64,000 nt of DNA from Chromera velia. Taxonomy: Eukaryota > Sar > Chromeraceae. Numbering within the stretch: position 1 is the stretch's first letter; each line of letters starts with the position of its first letter. Positions 40,676 to 52,308 of this stretch are shown here, piece after piece. The stretch covers positions 29,406-93,405 of the forward strand of contig JAHBMJ010005823.1 of assembly GCA_018398765.1 (NCBI GenBank). Reading direction: 5' to 3'. The translations under genes and the position numbers were made by a program. The notes under the pieces are model-generated. The model was not told the origin of the DNA. It saw nothing but the letters and a program-made list of their open reading frames with translations, and did not search any database.

Positions 40676-43600
40676 TTAGTCCGAAGAATCAAAGGACGAG
40701 CCCCCAGGGTGCACGTGGGTGTTCAGGTTCCGAAGTGAGAATGCCCACTCTTCTCCTCTGCTCAAAGAGACGGAAGCAGCAAACACGGAGAAAAACAGAA
40801 GAAACAGAGACACGAGAAGACATCAACTGGCATTTCCAATGACAAAGTGCACGATGCATCTTTAGACATGTTGAGAGAAGACACACAAGAATTGAAGCAG
40901 AAAGACAATTAAGGAAAGCGAAAAGAGTCATTCAATACGGTGATCAGACGAGTGGGAGGGAAAGAGAGAGTCTCTGTGAGCACAGACAGGTTGGCACTTT
41001 GGAAGAAGAGAGAGAACGTCAGAGCAGAAGGAAAAGAAACAGAGGTTGAAGAGAAGGAGGAGAGATCGAAAACAGAAAGAGAGAAGAGCGGATGCAAAGT
41101 GGGGGACCCGAAGAAAAACACGAAGCCAGGGATTGAAAGGCACACACACGCACACAGAGAGACCACGACCGGGGGTGGGGTGTGTGGCAGGGGACAGCAA
41201 GAAAGGGAGAGGGACACAAGAAAGACGGAAAGCAACGACAGAGAAGTTACTCACCTTGCTGCGTCCTTGTGTTCATCCCAGATCATCTTGGCTTCTCCCT
41301 TCAGCTTCTTGTAAATGGAGCACTTCTCGAAGTCAACACCTCCGCACCTGAACGAGCAGCACCATCAAGGACGCAAAACAAAAAGACAAGCACGGAAGCA
41401 GGGCGAAAGATTCACAAACGTTGCGTGTTTCAGGACGATGAACGCCCCTCCATTCACCCTCATTACACGCATTTGGAAACCCACATGAAAAGGGGCCTTC
41501 TGTGCGTCACGCACGCGAAAGAAATCACACAGGGCATCTCTCTTGAGCAGACCTTTCGTACGCTCCCTTCCGCCCTTTCCCCCAATTTCTTTCCCTTTTG
41601 CCCCGCAGCTGATTTCTTCCACACACCCACATCCCTCCCCCCCTTGTCGTTGTCTGCTGCAATGCACACACTTGGCTTCATAACTGACTTGATGCACCGC
41701 GCGTGCATTTTCTGTCCGTTGATCGCATCGTTCCTTTCGTTGCAGCTGCGGTTGCAGCACTTGAACGCGTCCTTCCGGGCCTTCATCTTCTCCAGAGGGT
41801 GTCCGTTGCTCACACAGAGGGGGTCCATGAAGTCTCTCCAGGTCTCGCACTGCATTCATCCATCAATCCATAAAATAGAAAGAATGGAATGGAATGGGAG
41901 CCGGTGTATAAGGAGATTTCCGTTTCGTCTCTAGACCACAAGATTCAGGCCTATCTTCTGGCTGGGGCGTCTCTACGTCTCTCGCACTAAAGCAGACATT
42001 ACGGGGAAATAATAAAGGCTCAATGAATCAAGGACGCGAGCTGACAAACGAGAAGAAAGGAAGAAGCAAAGACAGACAGACAGACTGCAACACAATGACG
42101 GAGTGCAACCCCCCCCCTACCTGATGGCATCTGAAGGCCCAAATCTGGATGGAGGTCACTGCTGCCTTCTCTTCTTCGAGCCTCTCGCTCTTCTCGAGGG
42201 CGTCGAGTCGTTTCTCCTTCTCCTGACGCTCGATCTGCGCGCGAGTCAAGTCCAAATCATGTGAGGAAGCAGGAACGCAGTCGTCTTTCAGCCAATGTCA
42301 ATCATGGAACAGCCGGACAGACGACCGCACAACCGAAGAAATGCACTTTCACAAACAGACACAGCGAAAGGTGGGGCGAAGAGGAAGCTCTGGTTTGAAT
42401 GCTTTCTTCTGTTCTGGAAGCCGAGACTGACAATTGAACTAACAAATCAACCCAGGCTTCCTTCCATCAAAATGTTCATGTTCTGTTTATAGAAACAATG
42501 TCACGAACTCACCGACTAAGTCACTCACCCAATATGAAGTGAGACCAAACGGCACAACACTGCAACTTGACAAAAAAGAAAAGCCAACCTCATTGTCTCC
42601 CCTGGCCTCGTTTTCTTTCATCGCACTTTTCACTGCCGCAGCCGCGCTTGCAAGTGCCGCAGCCCACTCGGCCTTCTCAGCTGCAGATCTCTGCTGTTTT
42701 CCTCCGTGCCTCCCGGTCGTGTTCGAGAGGTTTGCCTGGAGCCCAATGCGAAAAGTGGATCAGAGGAAGCAAAGAAACATAAGCACCGAGTACTACTCTC
42801 TCCAGAACTAAGTACGCAGACAGCGCTCACAGAGGAAAATATAAATAAAATGCAAGATTCGTAGATTAGAAATCAAAGCGGGATGGCGGCCACAAGATCC
42901 GAGAACCCCGTATGATCTTCTTCATTCAGCGACAGTGCACAAGAAGTGTGTGTATGGGACTTAACGAGGGAAACTCCTCCAAGACACACCAACCTGCTCT
43001 CGCTGTCTTTTTTTGTCCGCGTACGTGCCAATCTCACAAAACTGTTCCCACTCTTCAAGCGTCATGTTCTGCCTGGACCCAGCAGGACCCCCAGAAACGA
43101 CAGGAGGTGGGAAGGTTTGTGTGGGTGAGGGTCGGGGATTGTTCTCACGTGCGCCCACTGCGCTTTGACCTGTGGCTGATGGGGCGGGTGGAAGCGCATT
43201 GGGTTGCTGTTGGGGTGCCAGAGGGAGGCGAGACGGTGCCTGCACTGCCTCTGTTTGCGGAGCTGGCGGTTTGCTGGAAGGGTCGGCCAGCGCCAGCCAG
43301 GCTCTCTCAATCGGCGCAGTTCGAGCACCCGCAGGTCTCTGGTCTGGAGGGAGGTCGTTCTCTCTCTTCATTCTCTGCACGATGTTCTCCTTCATTGGAG
43401 GTTTTCTCTGCACGGTATTCTCAATCACTCTCGGCCTCATCTCTGCACTTGCGCCCACCCCTTCAGGGAGCCCCTCGAGCATCATTTGCGTGTAGGGGTC
43501 TGCGTGGGGACCCAAGACGGGGGCTTGACCTTTTGCTGTAGCATTGGGGTCGATGGCCGCAAAACGGGGCTGCGTGTGTGAAGGAGACGCCAGACAGAAA

Positions 43601-46600
43601 GAACAGAGAAGGGAAGAAAACAAAGTGTCACGTTACATTTGAAATCTTTCAGCTTCGCTAACAATGAGGAAAAAGAAATCCCCACTTGCTTTCGCTTTTG
43701 GCTCTAAAGACACGACAAAAAATCTGTGTTCATGTCAGAGAGACGCCTTCCAATAGATGAAGAGTGGCCTTCCTCTCACTACTTTGCGGCTCCTTTCCTC
43801 CTCTTTTCGATTCAAACACTTCCTCGTGCGCACCAATTCGGCTGACCCTGTTCACGTGTCTTGCGTCCCTCGCTTCGTCCTCCTCCTCCACTCGCCTCTT
43901 CTTTTCCTTCGGCATCCCTCCACTGGCCGCTCTCTGAAGTTGAGGAGGCTGTGCAGCTCCCTCTTCAGGTCTGGAAGACGGAAAGGAGACCAGAGGGGGG
44001 GGATCGGGGCCTCTGGACGACCCGGGGGAACTTTCCCCGTCTCCATTGTAGATCAGCTCAAGGCCTGCACACACACAGCAGACAGGAACGAAGAACGAAA
44101 GGAGGAAGAGGAGTCTTCAGGTATGTCACAGAGGCAGGTAAGTATATGAACAAGCATAAGCTGACCAAGAAAGGCATTGGGAGGGATCAAGCAGGAGCGC
44201 TCACAGTGCAGGTTCAGCACAAAAAAAAAAGAAAAAGAAAGCAGCAGGCGTGTGAAACACGCCGCGTGTGTTCTTTCCCGTCAGTCTCCTTTAGATAGAC
44301 CAGTAGATTGCAGACAGATTGGGAATCAGAGACTCAACAGAGAAAAGATAGATTGGAGAAAGGAAGCAGTGCACTGACCGAGCAAACAAAGAAAAGAAAA
44401 GAAAGGACAGAATGCAACGAAGACAGCAGGAAAAGAAAGGAAAGAAAAAAATCGTGGAGAAGAGAAACCCACCGAGATCGTCGTCCTCCTCTTCTTCCTG
44501 GGCAGACAGGTTCTTCCGAGGCATCTTGCTGAAGGAGGATGAGGAAGCCTTCTGCACTCCCCCTCCTGCTGCACCAGAGCTGCTGCTGCTACTGCTCTGG
44601 CTCGTACCCTTGTCTGTCGGTTTGGCTCCTGGCTGCCTTCGCTGCTCTACCTGCGGCGGCCGTGACGGTTGCTGTGGCTGCTGCTTCTGCTGGAGAGGCT
44701 TGGGAGGTTCTTTTGCGCTCTCTTCGGGGGGATTGGGGTCTCTCTCTTTGGGTGCCAGACCTGCGATAAGAGACAGGGGGGGCAAGAAGGGGGGGGGGGA
44801 AGAGAAGACTTTTACCAGTGGAAGGAAGAGAAAAGTTAGGACGCTCTCATCTGAGAATCCCTTTCGCACCGCGAAGAGAAGCAAAAAGAGCAAAAGGAGC
44901 AAAATGAGACGGACCATCGAGTATGCGTCACATACAGAGGCATAATTAAGAAATTGTGAAGAGGGAACTGATATGGGCCTCTTGAGAGAAGACCAAGCAA
45001 GTGGCCGGCAAAAAAAGGGGGAGACCAAGGGCATTTTTGCAGACACACAGACAGATAGGCAGTCAGGCAGGACGGCAGACACAGAAATAGGCCCACCAAG
45101 TTTCCTTCTTTTATCGTCTCTGGGATTCGGAAAACTGGAGCCGTTTGCGCCTCCCTTTCCAGTAGCTCCAGTCTCCATCTTCCTCTTTGCACTCCCCCCC
45201 TGAGACCCGGAGACAGTTTGTAGTTGCCTTTCCCTCTCCCTCTGGGTCGCACTGCGATTCTCCTTCTCTCGCTCCTTCGCTGTCAGCTGTCGGGACGAAG
45301 AGGAAGAAGAAGAGAGATCCTTCTGGGAGACTGGGGGAGGAGCAGTGGGGGGTCTTCCCTTTTCTTTGTCTTTGTCGACGCCGTCACGTCTGGTCACTTT
45401 GACCATCTGCTGCTGCTGCTGCTGTTGCTGTGACTGCGGTGGCTTTCCGGCAGGTAGCCTGTCAAGCTTGGCTGCCAACTGTGCGACAAGCTTCCAGTCA
45501 TCCCTCTCTTTTGCAGCCTCCAAGTCTCTCAGAATAGCTGTTCGATCGTTTTGCTCCAGCCTCAACCTCGCATCTCTCCTCCTCGCATTAGCCCCGGCAC
45601 TCGACCCTGAGGCTGGCAAGGGGCGTGACCCTCCTGCTGCCATCTGCTTGGGAGGGCCCTGTGCTGGGTTGGCTGCTGCTGCTGCTGCTCTGGAGCTGCT
45701 GGCACTCGGGTCCTGTGTCTGGGCACTCCCTCCTCCTGCCGGTGCTGCCTTAGCCGTGGCCCCTGTCTGGGCCTGGGTCTGGGGTTTAGCCCAGTTTCTT
45801 GTGGAGACCTGTCCGGAGGGTTTGGGAATGCCTGGGCCCTGAAAGGTGGAGCTGTGGAGAAAAGAGAAGAAAGAAAAATGAGTTGAGAGGGAATGCCTGG
45901 GCCCTGAAAGGTGGAGCTGTGGAGAAAAGAGAAGAAAGAAAAATGAGTTGAGAGGGAATGCCTGGGCCCTGAAAGGTGGAGCTGTGGAGAAAAGAGAAGA
46001 AAGAAAAATGAGTTGAGAGGAAAAAGAGACGGACGGGGAAAAGGGATACGTGAAGAAGGAAAGTGCAGAAATAAAATGATGTGGAGACTGCATGGAAGGG
46101 GGGGCGAAAAAATGACACACGAAATACACGAGAGAGGAAGCAAAGAGGAAATCAGGCCCACACCCCATGCAGCCACCCACAATTTGTTGTTGTTTTGCCG
46201 CCTTGCTGCCACAGCCTTGTTCGCATACGTCAGATGGTATTTGCAGTACCCTGAAGATGTTGACCTGCACAGAGAGAGAAGGGGGGCCAGGAGACCGCTC
46301 AGAGAAGAGAGAGAGCGAGGGAGAGAGTGAAAAGAGAGAGAAAGAATGGATGAATGAAAGAAAGGAAGAAAGGAAAGTGCGAGAGACAGAAAATTCGAAG
46401 AAGGACGGAAAGAAGGATTGGATGGCTGCCTGACCAACTGACTTGTTCAGAGGCTCATCACAGAATTGCCCGTTGTTCTTCCGAGCTTTGCAGAAGACCA
46501 AATCCGCAGCCTCGCCCAGCTGCAGCTCAGAATGGATTTACTCATTGAAGTGAACAAAAAAAACCGAGGTTGGTCCTCTCGAAAAAGAATCGCATCAGAC

Positions 46601-49600
46601 CGTGCGCCCAGGCCATGGCCTAATGCATCCGACACGACCCCTTGTGGAGCAAGGTGGGTGTCATCAGAAAGGATTCTTCTTCATTGACAGGCACGAGAAA
46701 GAACGAGTCAGTCAGCATGCAGACAAGAATTGGTGACTTCGAGCGTGAAAGAAGAGCGAGAGACGACGGCACATTAGAGGGGGCAGAGTGAGACTAAGCG
46801 GACCAAGGAGAGGGATGCAGGGATGGGATGGAAAAAGAGGGAGGGAACGAGGTGGGGATGGGTGACAAAAGATATACGAGGCTGAAGAGACAAGACAAGC
46901 CCCGTTTACACTCGGAGTCTTCTCTTCTTTCCTCACCTTCGCGACTGCCGCTTCCGTTCCCACGCACACACACGGGATGTCATCTCCTTTGACGTCCCCT
47001 CCCTGCAAGTCCGCAGGCAGGCAGTCGGTATATTAATCAGTCACTCATTCATTCAAAAACTCGTTGGGAGGAGCTCCACAGGGCGACCGGAAACAAGAAC
47101 GGGGAGTTGCATGAATCTAGACGGGTCTCTTAGCGGCAAAATAGGAGAAAGAAAAGTCGAATGGCAAATTGGAAGGGGAGAAAGAAACACGACAGAGAGA
47201 ATCAAATGCTCTTCCACTGACAGCCCCGCCACTCGCTTGATCTCTCGATAGAAAGGTCGGCTTGATGACTTGTAATGGCGCGCCTTCTCTTCCCGCACTA
47301 CCTCACTCACCCACATATCCCTTCGGAAAACGGGCAGGCAGGCAAACAGGAAAGGAGAGACGACTCAAGAATCTAAAAGGAGCCCAAATACTCCTTCTCC
47401 CCCCACACGCACATACATACACACCTATCCAGACACATGGACACAGAAGGGCAGGCCGATTGCCTAAAAGAAAGAAAGACAGATAGACCGGCACACAGTT
47501 AGGCTATTTGAGTGACTGACGGCTCTCTTGGGAAGAAGCCGCACGTTGAGGAGCAGCCACACAGTCCCGGTCTCTTCGTTCCCCCTGCACAGCCACAGCC
47601 ACAGCCACAGGCTCATCCACCCGCCAATTCGTTCAAAATGGCACAGACAGGACACCGACACGTTGGTCTTCTCGCTAGTCAACTCACAGTCAAATCGTCA
47701 CAAGACTGTCTCTTTCAGAGAGTCCTTCAAAGCAATAACCACAGAGAGAAATCAAAGGGGGAAACGAGCAGAAATATAGGAACATGCAGCCACAAAACTC
47801 GCAACGCTCCGCCAGCCGGGTGGATGAAAGGGGGGATGGAGAGCGTGGAAGACGGGTGGACGTACGCGCAGAATTTTCCTTTTCCTTTCTCCCTTTCTCC
47901 CTTCCTGACCATTTCTCGAAAGCTTCGTCCTGCAAGAGGACTCTCAGAGAGGTGGCCTCTCCACTGACATGGCCTCTGCAGGCAGACAGGGAAACAGGCA
48001 GGCAGGTAGGTAGGCGGAAGCGGAAATTGTGAAACGAATAAATGACTGGAAAGAGGGGGGAGAAGGAAATTTAGAGAGCTGAGCAGACAGACGAACAAAC
48101 GCGGAAAAATTGTGGTAATTTGGCTCACGCTCAGCTTCAGCAGTGATGTTTTTGTGTTTTCGTCTTTTGCGCACACGTTTATGGGATGCGGGAAGGGCAA
48201 CAAAAGCAAGACACCCAATCACTCACTTCAGATTGTTCAAATTCCACACGGCGTAGCGACGTCCTGCAGAAGACATGCAGGTAAAGTGAAAAGGCTCAGA
48301 GAGAGAACCAGCGGATAGAGAGGGGGGGGGACGACACATGAAGAGAGGATCAAAGAAAAAGGCAAAAGAGCCGAGCGACGTAAGGAGGAAAAATCATTCG
48401 CCCTCTTCTTCTCTTTGAAAGAAAGGAAGGAAGGAAGGAAGGAAGGAAGGAAGCAAGAAAGGAAGCATGGGTGGATGGATGAAGGAAGGTGGAAAGGTAG
48501 AAAGGAAGGAAAGAAGCAAGGAAGCGTTCAGACCAACTGACAGACCGACGGACCCTTGGAGTCCTCTTTCATCTCCGACTTCCTCACGAGGACACCCAGC
48601 ACGAGGGTGTCTTTCTGGAGGTTCTTGGGGTCCACATCCGCTGGACTCTGCAATCTCTCACTCACTCCCTCACTCAATCGCTCGCTCACTCACTCAGCCA
48701 CTCATTCTCTCACTTACTCACTCATTTTATCACTCACCAGCTCATTCGCTCTCTGATGGAGTCAATGAGACACTCCCACATCAAGTCTGGCAGTCAGATC
48801 GCCGATTCGTCATTGAGGCACTCAAGCCAGCTGGGCACCCCGTCAGTGAGCCAGTAGGGCAATTGGCGGAAACAGTGAGGGGGTAAGAAAGCAAAAGAGG
48901 TGGCATAGAAGTGCATTGGGACCTACTGTGAGCAAGTAGACGGATGACATGGCGAAGAACACCGAAGAGGCATCACGAGAAAGCAGTCGACGAGAAAGAA
49001 ATTAAGAGTACAGAGGACCGACTTACCACTGCCTTGCTCAGTTCCGTGAAACTCAGCAGTTTCCTTCCCGCCAAAAGTTTCGCGAGGTGCGCCTCTTTGT
49101 AGCATCCATTTCTGACCAGCATAACAGACAGGAAGGGTGACCCACCCACACACACGCACACACATACACACACGCACACACACACAGAGGGCAGAAAAAG
49201 GGAAGAGAGAACGACAAATAGGTGGACAGGCAGCAGAAAGGACGGAGAACGAGCCGAGACGAGCAGACTGACGGACAAACATGAACAGGGATCATTCCCG
49301 ACGTCGCAATCCGCTGGCTAATCCCTCTTCCTCGATTCTTCCGACGAAGGAGACGGGTTACAGAATTAAGAGAAGAAGTGACAGTCCAGTGCCGACCTAA
49401 TCGACAGTCCGGAGTTCTTTTCCGTGAAGTCGGGTCCAGCGGAGGCCGTAACGTACTGCTGACCCGCTCCCTGTGCGCCTCTTTGCTGGGGGTTACCCAC
49501 GCCTTGCATATCTATTGACTTGCCGTCTCCGAGTCCTTCGTTCTGAGAACACTGCGATTGGGAACAAAGAGGAAATGACGAATGGCGTAATGTGATCAAT

Positions 49601-49835
49601 GTACCAGGTACGCAGAATCTCACTGAGGAGTGTGTCGGGGGACCTGCATGGGCATCAGGTCGCCGCGTCTAAGGTGTGAAATCGCAACAAGGGAATGCAG
49701 TCGAAAGCGCTCGCTCTTGCAAAGAAAAGGGTGGAAGTCTTCAGCCTCTCCACCGACGTGGGCCAATCCCAGTCGTGCCACGCGGAATTCAGACTGCCCC
49801 GTTCTCGTTTTGCGAGAAGATTCAGACTGTCCCAT
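40676..49835 (-). CDS. MCM10: MCM10 replication initiation factor, 19 exons
   Basis: Nuclear factor that helps activate the CMG helicase and loads polymerase alpha. Exons, 5' to 3': 49835-49644, 49551-49397, 49111-49027, 48647-48554, 48263-48227, 47975-47910, 47584-47521, 47002-46937, 46519-46443, 46264-46162, 45838-45097, 44760-44473, 44064-43847, 43569-42994, 42735-42589, 42234-42121, 41849-41698, 41347-41255, 40757-40676. Phases agree; total 1,116 aa. OB fold about 145-253 ([30 protein letters not shown]); CCCH finger C263-x9-C273-x12-C286-x2-H289 ([19 protein letters not shown], then YCKYH). A long Ser/Gln/Pro-rich linker follows, with a (CTG)n-coded polyGln and coiled-coil-like helices. 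The C-terminal Cys/His zinc domain (~1005-1068, AFRCHQC...CVSNGH...CC...SC) is the metazoan-type CTD. It is longer than human MCM10 because of the linker. The start codon is the first ATG that joins in phase; an earlier non-coding exon is possible. Confidence 0.92.
45831..46020. repeat. Three tandem copies of an MCM10 3' splice site
   Basis: A ~61-bp unit is repeated three times with near identity. On the - strand each unit holds a pyrimidine tract, CCACAG, then TTTCAG and the first ~15 bases of the MCM10 exon that starts at 45838 (GGCCCAGGCATTCCC). Only the copy nearest 45838 runs on into the exon. Confidence 0.85.
48421..48455. repeat. (GGAA)n microsatellite in MCM10 intron
   Basis: About eight GGAA units between the exons at 48227 and 48554; it reads as a CTTC pyrimidine tract on the sense (-) strand. 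Confidence 0.85.
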
Positions 49836-52308
49836 TCCGAATGGTCAGCAGCAGTTGCGCTGTGTTGTAGTGTGAAGGAAGGGGTGAGAGTGCTCAGACA
49901 TATATGCTCAGACATGCTCAGACTTCCTCACTGCGCTGATCGTTGATGATCGTTGCAGTGGCGTAATCTGGCGTTCGTGCACTTTTTCTTCGCGGCCGGG
50001 AAGCGCAGAATCTCGTGAGGCTTAGCGACGAGAGACCGTCAGATGCGACCCTTGGGCTTGTTTCTGTGAAATTCTGTCCCAAACTCGGGGACCCAGAGAC
50101 CCTATTAAGCAGTTGTTAAGACAGACAGACGGCCAAATTTTTTCGTTTTTGGGCCTAGACCAGATACCTCGACTAGATACCCCACATGTTTTTTTGTTTA
50201 TTTTCACTGCAAGTGGACTCTAGAGAGAAAAAAAATAATTTTAAGGGGATGCGGCATGCATAACAAAAACCTTAATCAACAATTCAATTTCAAGATTGAC
50301 AAAATTCATTAAAACATGAATAAAAGTTCGACTTTCAAAATTATTTTTATTTCATTTTATTTCATTTTGATGATTAAAAAAATTTATATATTTTCTCTGA
50401 TTATCTGATATGTATATCGAGTCTCTGACTGGTTTGAGGGTGGTCACAGAATATATAACTAAATTGACGTGATGTTGTGTTACCATATATGATTGAGTAC
50501 GTCTTTGCTAATCCTTGCGCTAAGTCTATAAACTAATAGTACATCCTATACAATCCTATACCCCGTGGTTGACCAGAGTCTAAGTGGACTAAATTAAAGT
50601 AAATTAAAGTGGCGGCTCACCAGCTTTAAGCATCTCAATTCAATTTAATTTAATTTAGATTCACAAGTATCATTCAACAAAAATATATTAAGAAACCATG
50701 TAAAAAAAAATGTATAACAATTTGATTCAAATAATTAAAATCGTGTTTCTACTTATTTGATTGAGAGTAATTGAGAGTTTTTTCATGCATGCCGCGTTGC
50801 CATATATGAGGGGCGGATCTAACCTAGTTTATCAATTTGTTCCGTCTTAAGACTACCAGCGATAAAAATAGGTGCGACTTCGATCACCCTGATACAGCTG
50901 ATCAATCGCGGCTTCACAACAGGTTGGACAATCATAAGAGAGAGAAAAGAGACAGAGGGGATACAGGGCAGAACCCTTGAGACACTTTAGTTCTTTCATT
51001 GAAAAAAGGCTATCTTTTTAATCAGAAAGACCTCAATTGTACAGAGGTGCATCCCGCACGTCTTCCATCCCTTCAAAGAACTCTTGCTTTAAATACCCCA
51101 TCAAAACTCTTTCTTTAAATTCAGTTCCCCAAACTTTTCCGATTCATTTGCTTACGCTTTTACCTATCCCTCTTCTATCTTCTCGCATTGCCAAAAAAAT
51201 TCTTTCAGTTTACGCCTTCCCTTACAATATTTTACCTCTACTTAGTTTTTTAAAGTTTCGATTAACTAGTTCAACTAGGGGGCAGCATTTCTGGTCTGTA
51301 TACTAGATTTTCGAGCTGATATGATAAAAAGAAATAAAAATTTCGTTAGATTTTTTCGTAACCAAACATTTTTTAGGTGTGACATGACGAGTTATTTTAA
51401 AAAAACATAAAATTTTGGTAGGGGTTATTCGTTTTGTTATAGGTTATGAGAGTTAAATACATGTCGCTTCGTCATATTAACCATCATTCAAAGTCCATCC
51501 TAAAAAGTGTTTAAAACTTATTTAAAACATGTTTAAAGACCTTATAGTGGATGGTTTCTCACTTTTTATTAGGGGTGAAAAATGGTTACGGGTTACTCGG
51601 TTAGAGGCCTTTTTATCAAATGTTGAAACAACACATCGAAATCATGTAATTGTTCAAGAACTATAAAGTATTTTAAGCTTGTTAAGATATTTTTAGAAGT
51701 AACTTAAGCTAAACAATCGAGTGGTAACACTTTTAAGGTGTTATAGTAGCTTAATGATATACATAGAGGGGGGTGTTAAAACTTAGGTTAAAATTACTTA
51801 TAATATTTTTAGTAACCATCCTGAAGTGCTGCCCGCTGGTACTTCAATCAATCACCAGTTTACTAATAAAACTAGGTTCAAAACTAAGTTAAAACAACTA
51901 TATAAAATGAATAAAAATGAGTTTGTACATAAGATTTGCATAATTTTAATCATAATGATCTAGAATAATAGTAGAGCCATGTGGGTATGTCGCCGCTACC
52001 GCGAGCGACGCCGCCATGGGCCCGCGCCACCGCGCCGCCGTGCATGTGTTTCCATGCATTGTATTTCTGCATGCGCATTGTATTTCTGCATACATTTTAT
52101 TTCAGTTTCATCTTGGCGGTGATTGAGATCGATAAATCGACATCAGGAGGTTTCAGTTCAGACCTTTAGACTGACAGACTTTCTTTACACGAGTATGTTG
52201 TCGAAGCTAAGGGGCTCTGTGATCCTGAGCTCGATAATGGCATAGCTAGTATACGTCCGTATGACCTATACTTTGCTTATCTATAATAATACATTCCTAG
52301 GATATATT
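49836..52308. other. Region upstream of MCM10, mostly AT-rich
   Basis: 49836-50200 is fairly GC-rich and must hold the MCM10 promoter. From 50210 the sequence is A/T rich with scattered short repeats (e.g. TTTCATTTTA, TTAATTTAATTT). A short GC-rich block at 51985-52045 (CCGCCATGGGCCCGCGCC) stands out. No gene supported. Confidence 0.5.

Noticed and set aside
45562-46437. 291-codon - strand ORF overlapping MCM10 exons
   Set aside because: Wrong frame for MCM10: it crosses an intron and the triplicated acceptor, and loses the conserved helix [17 protein letters not shown] found in the used frame.
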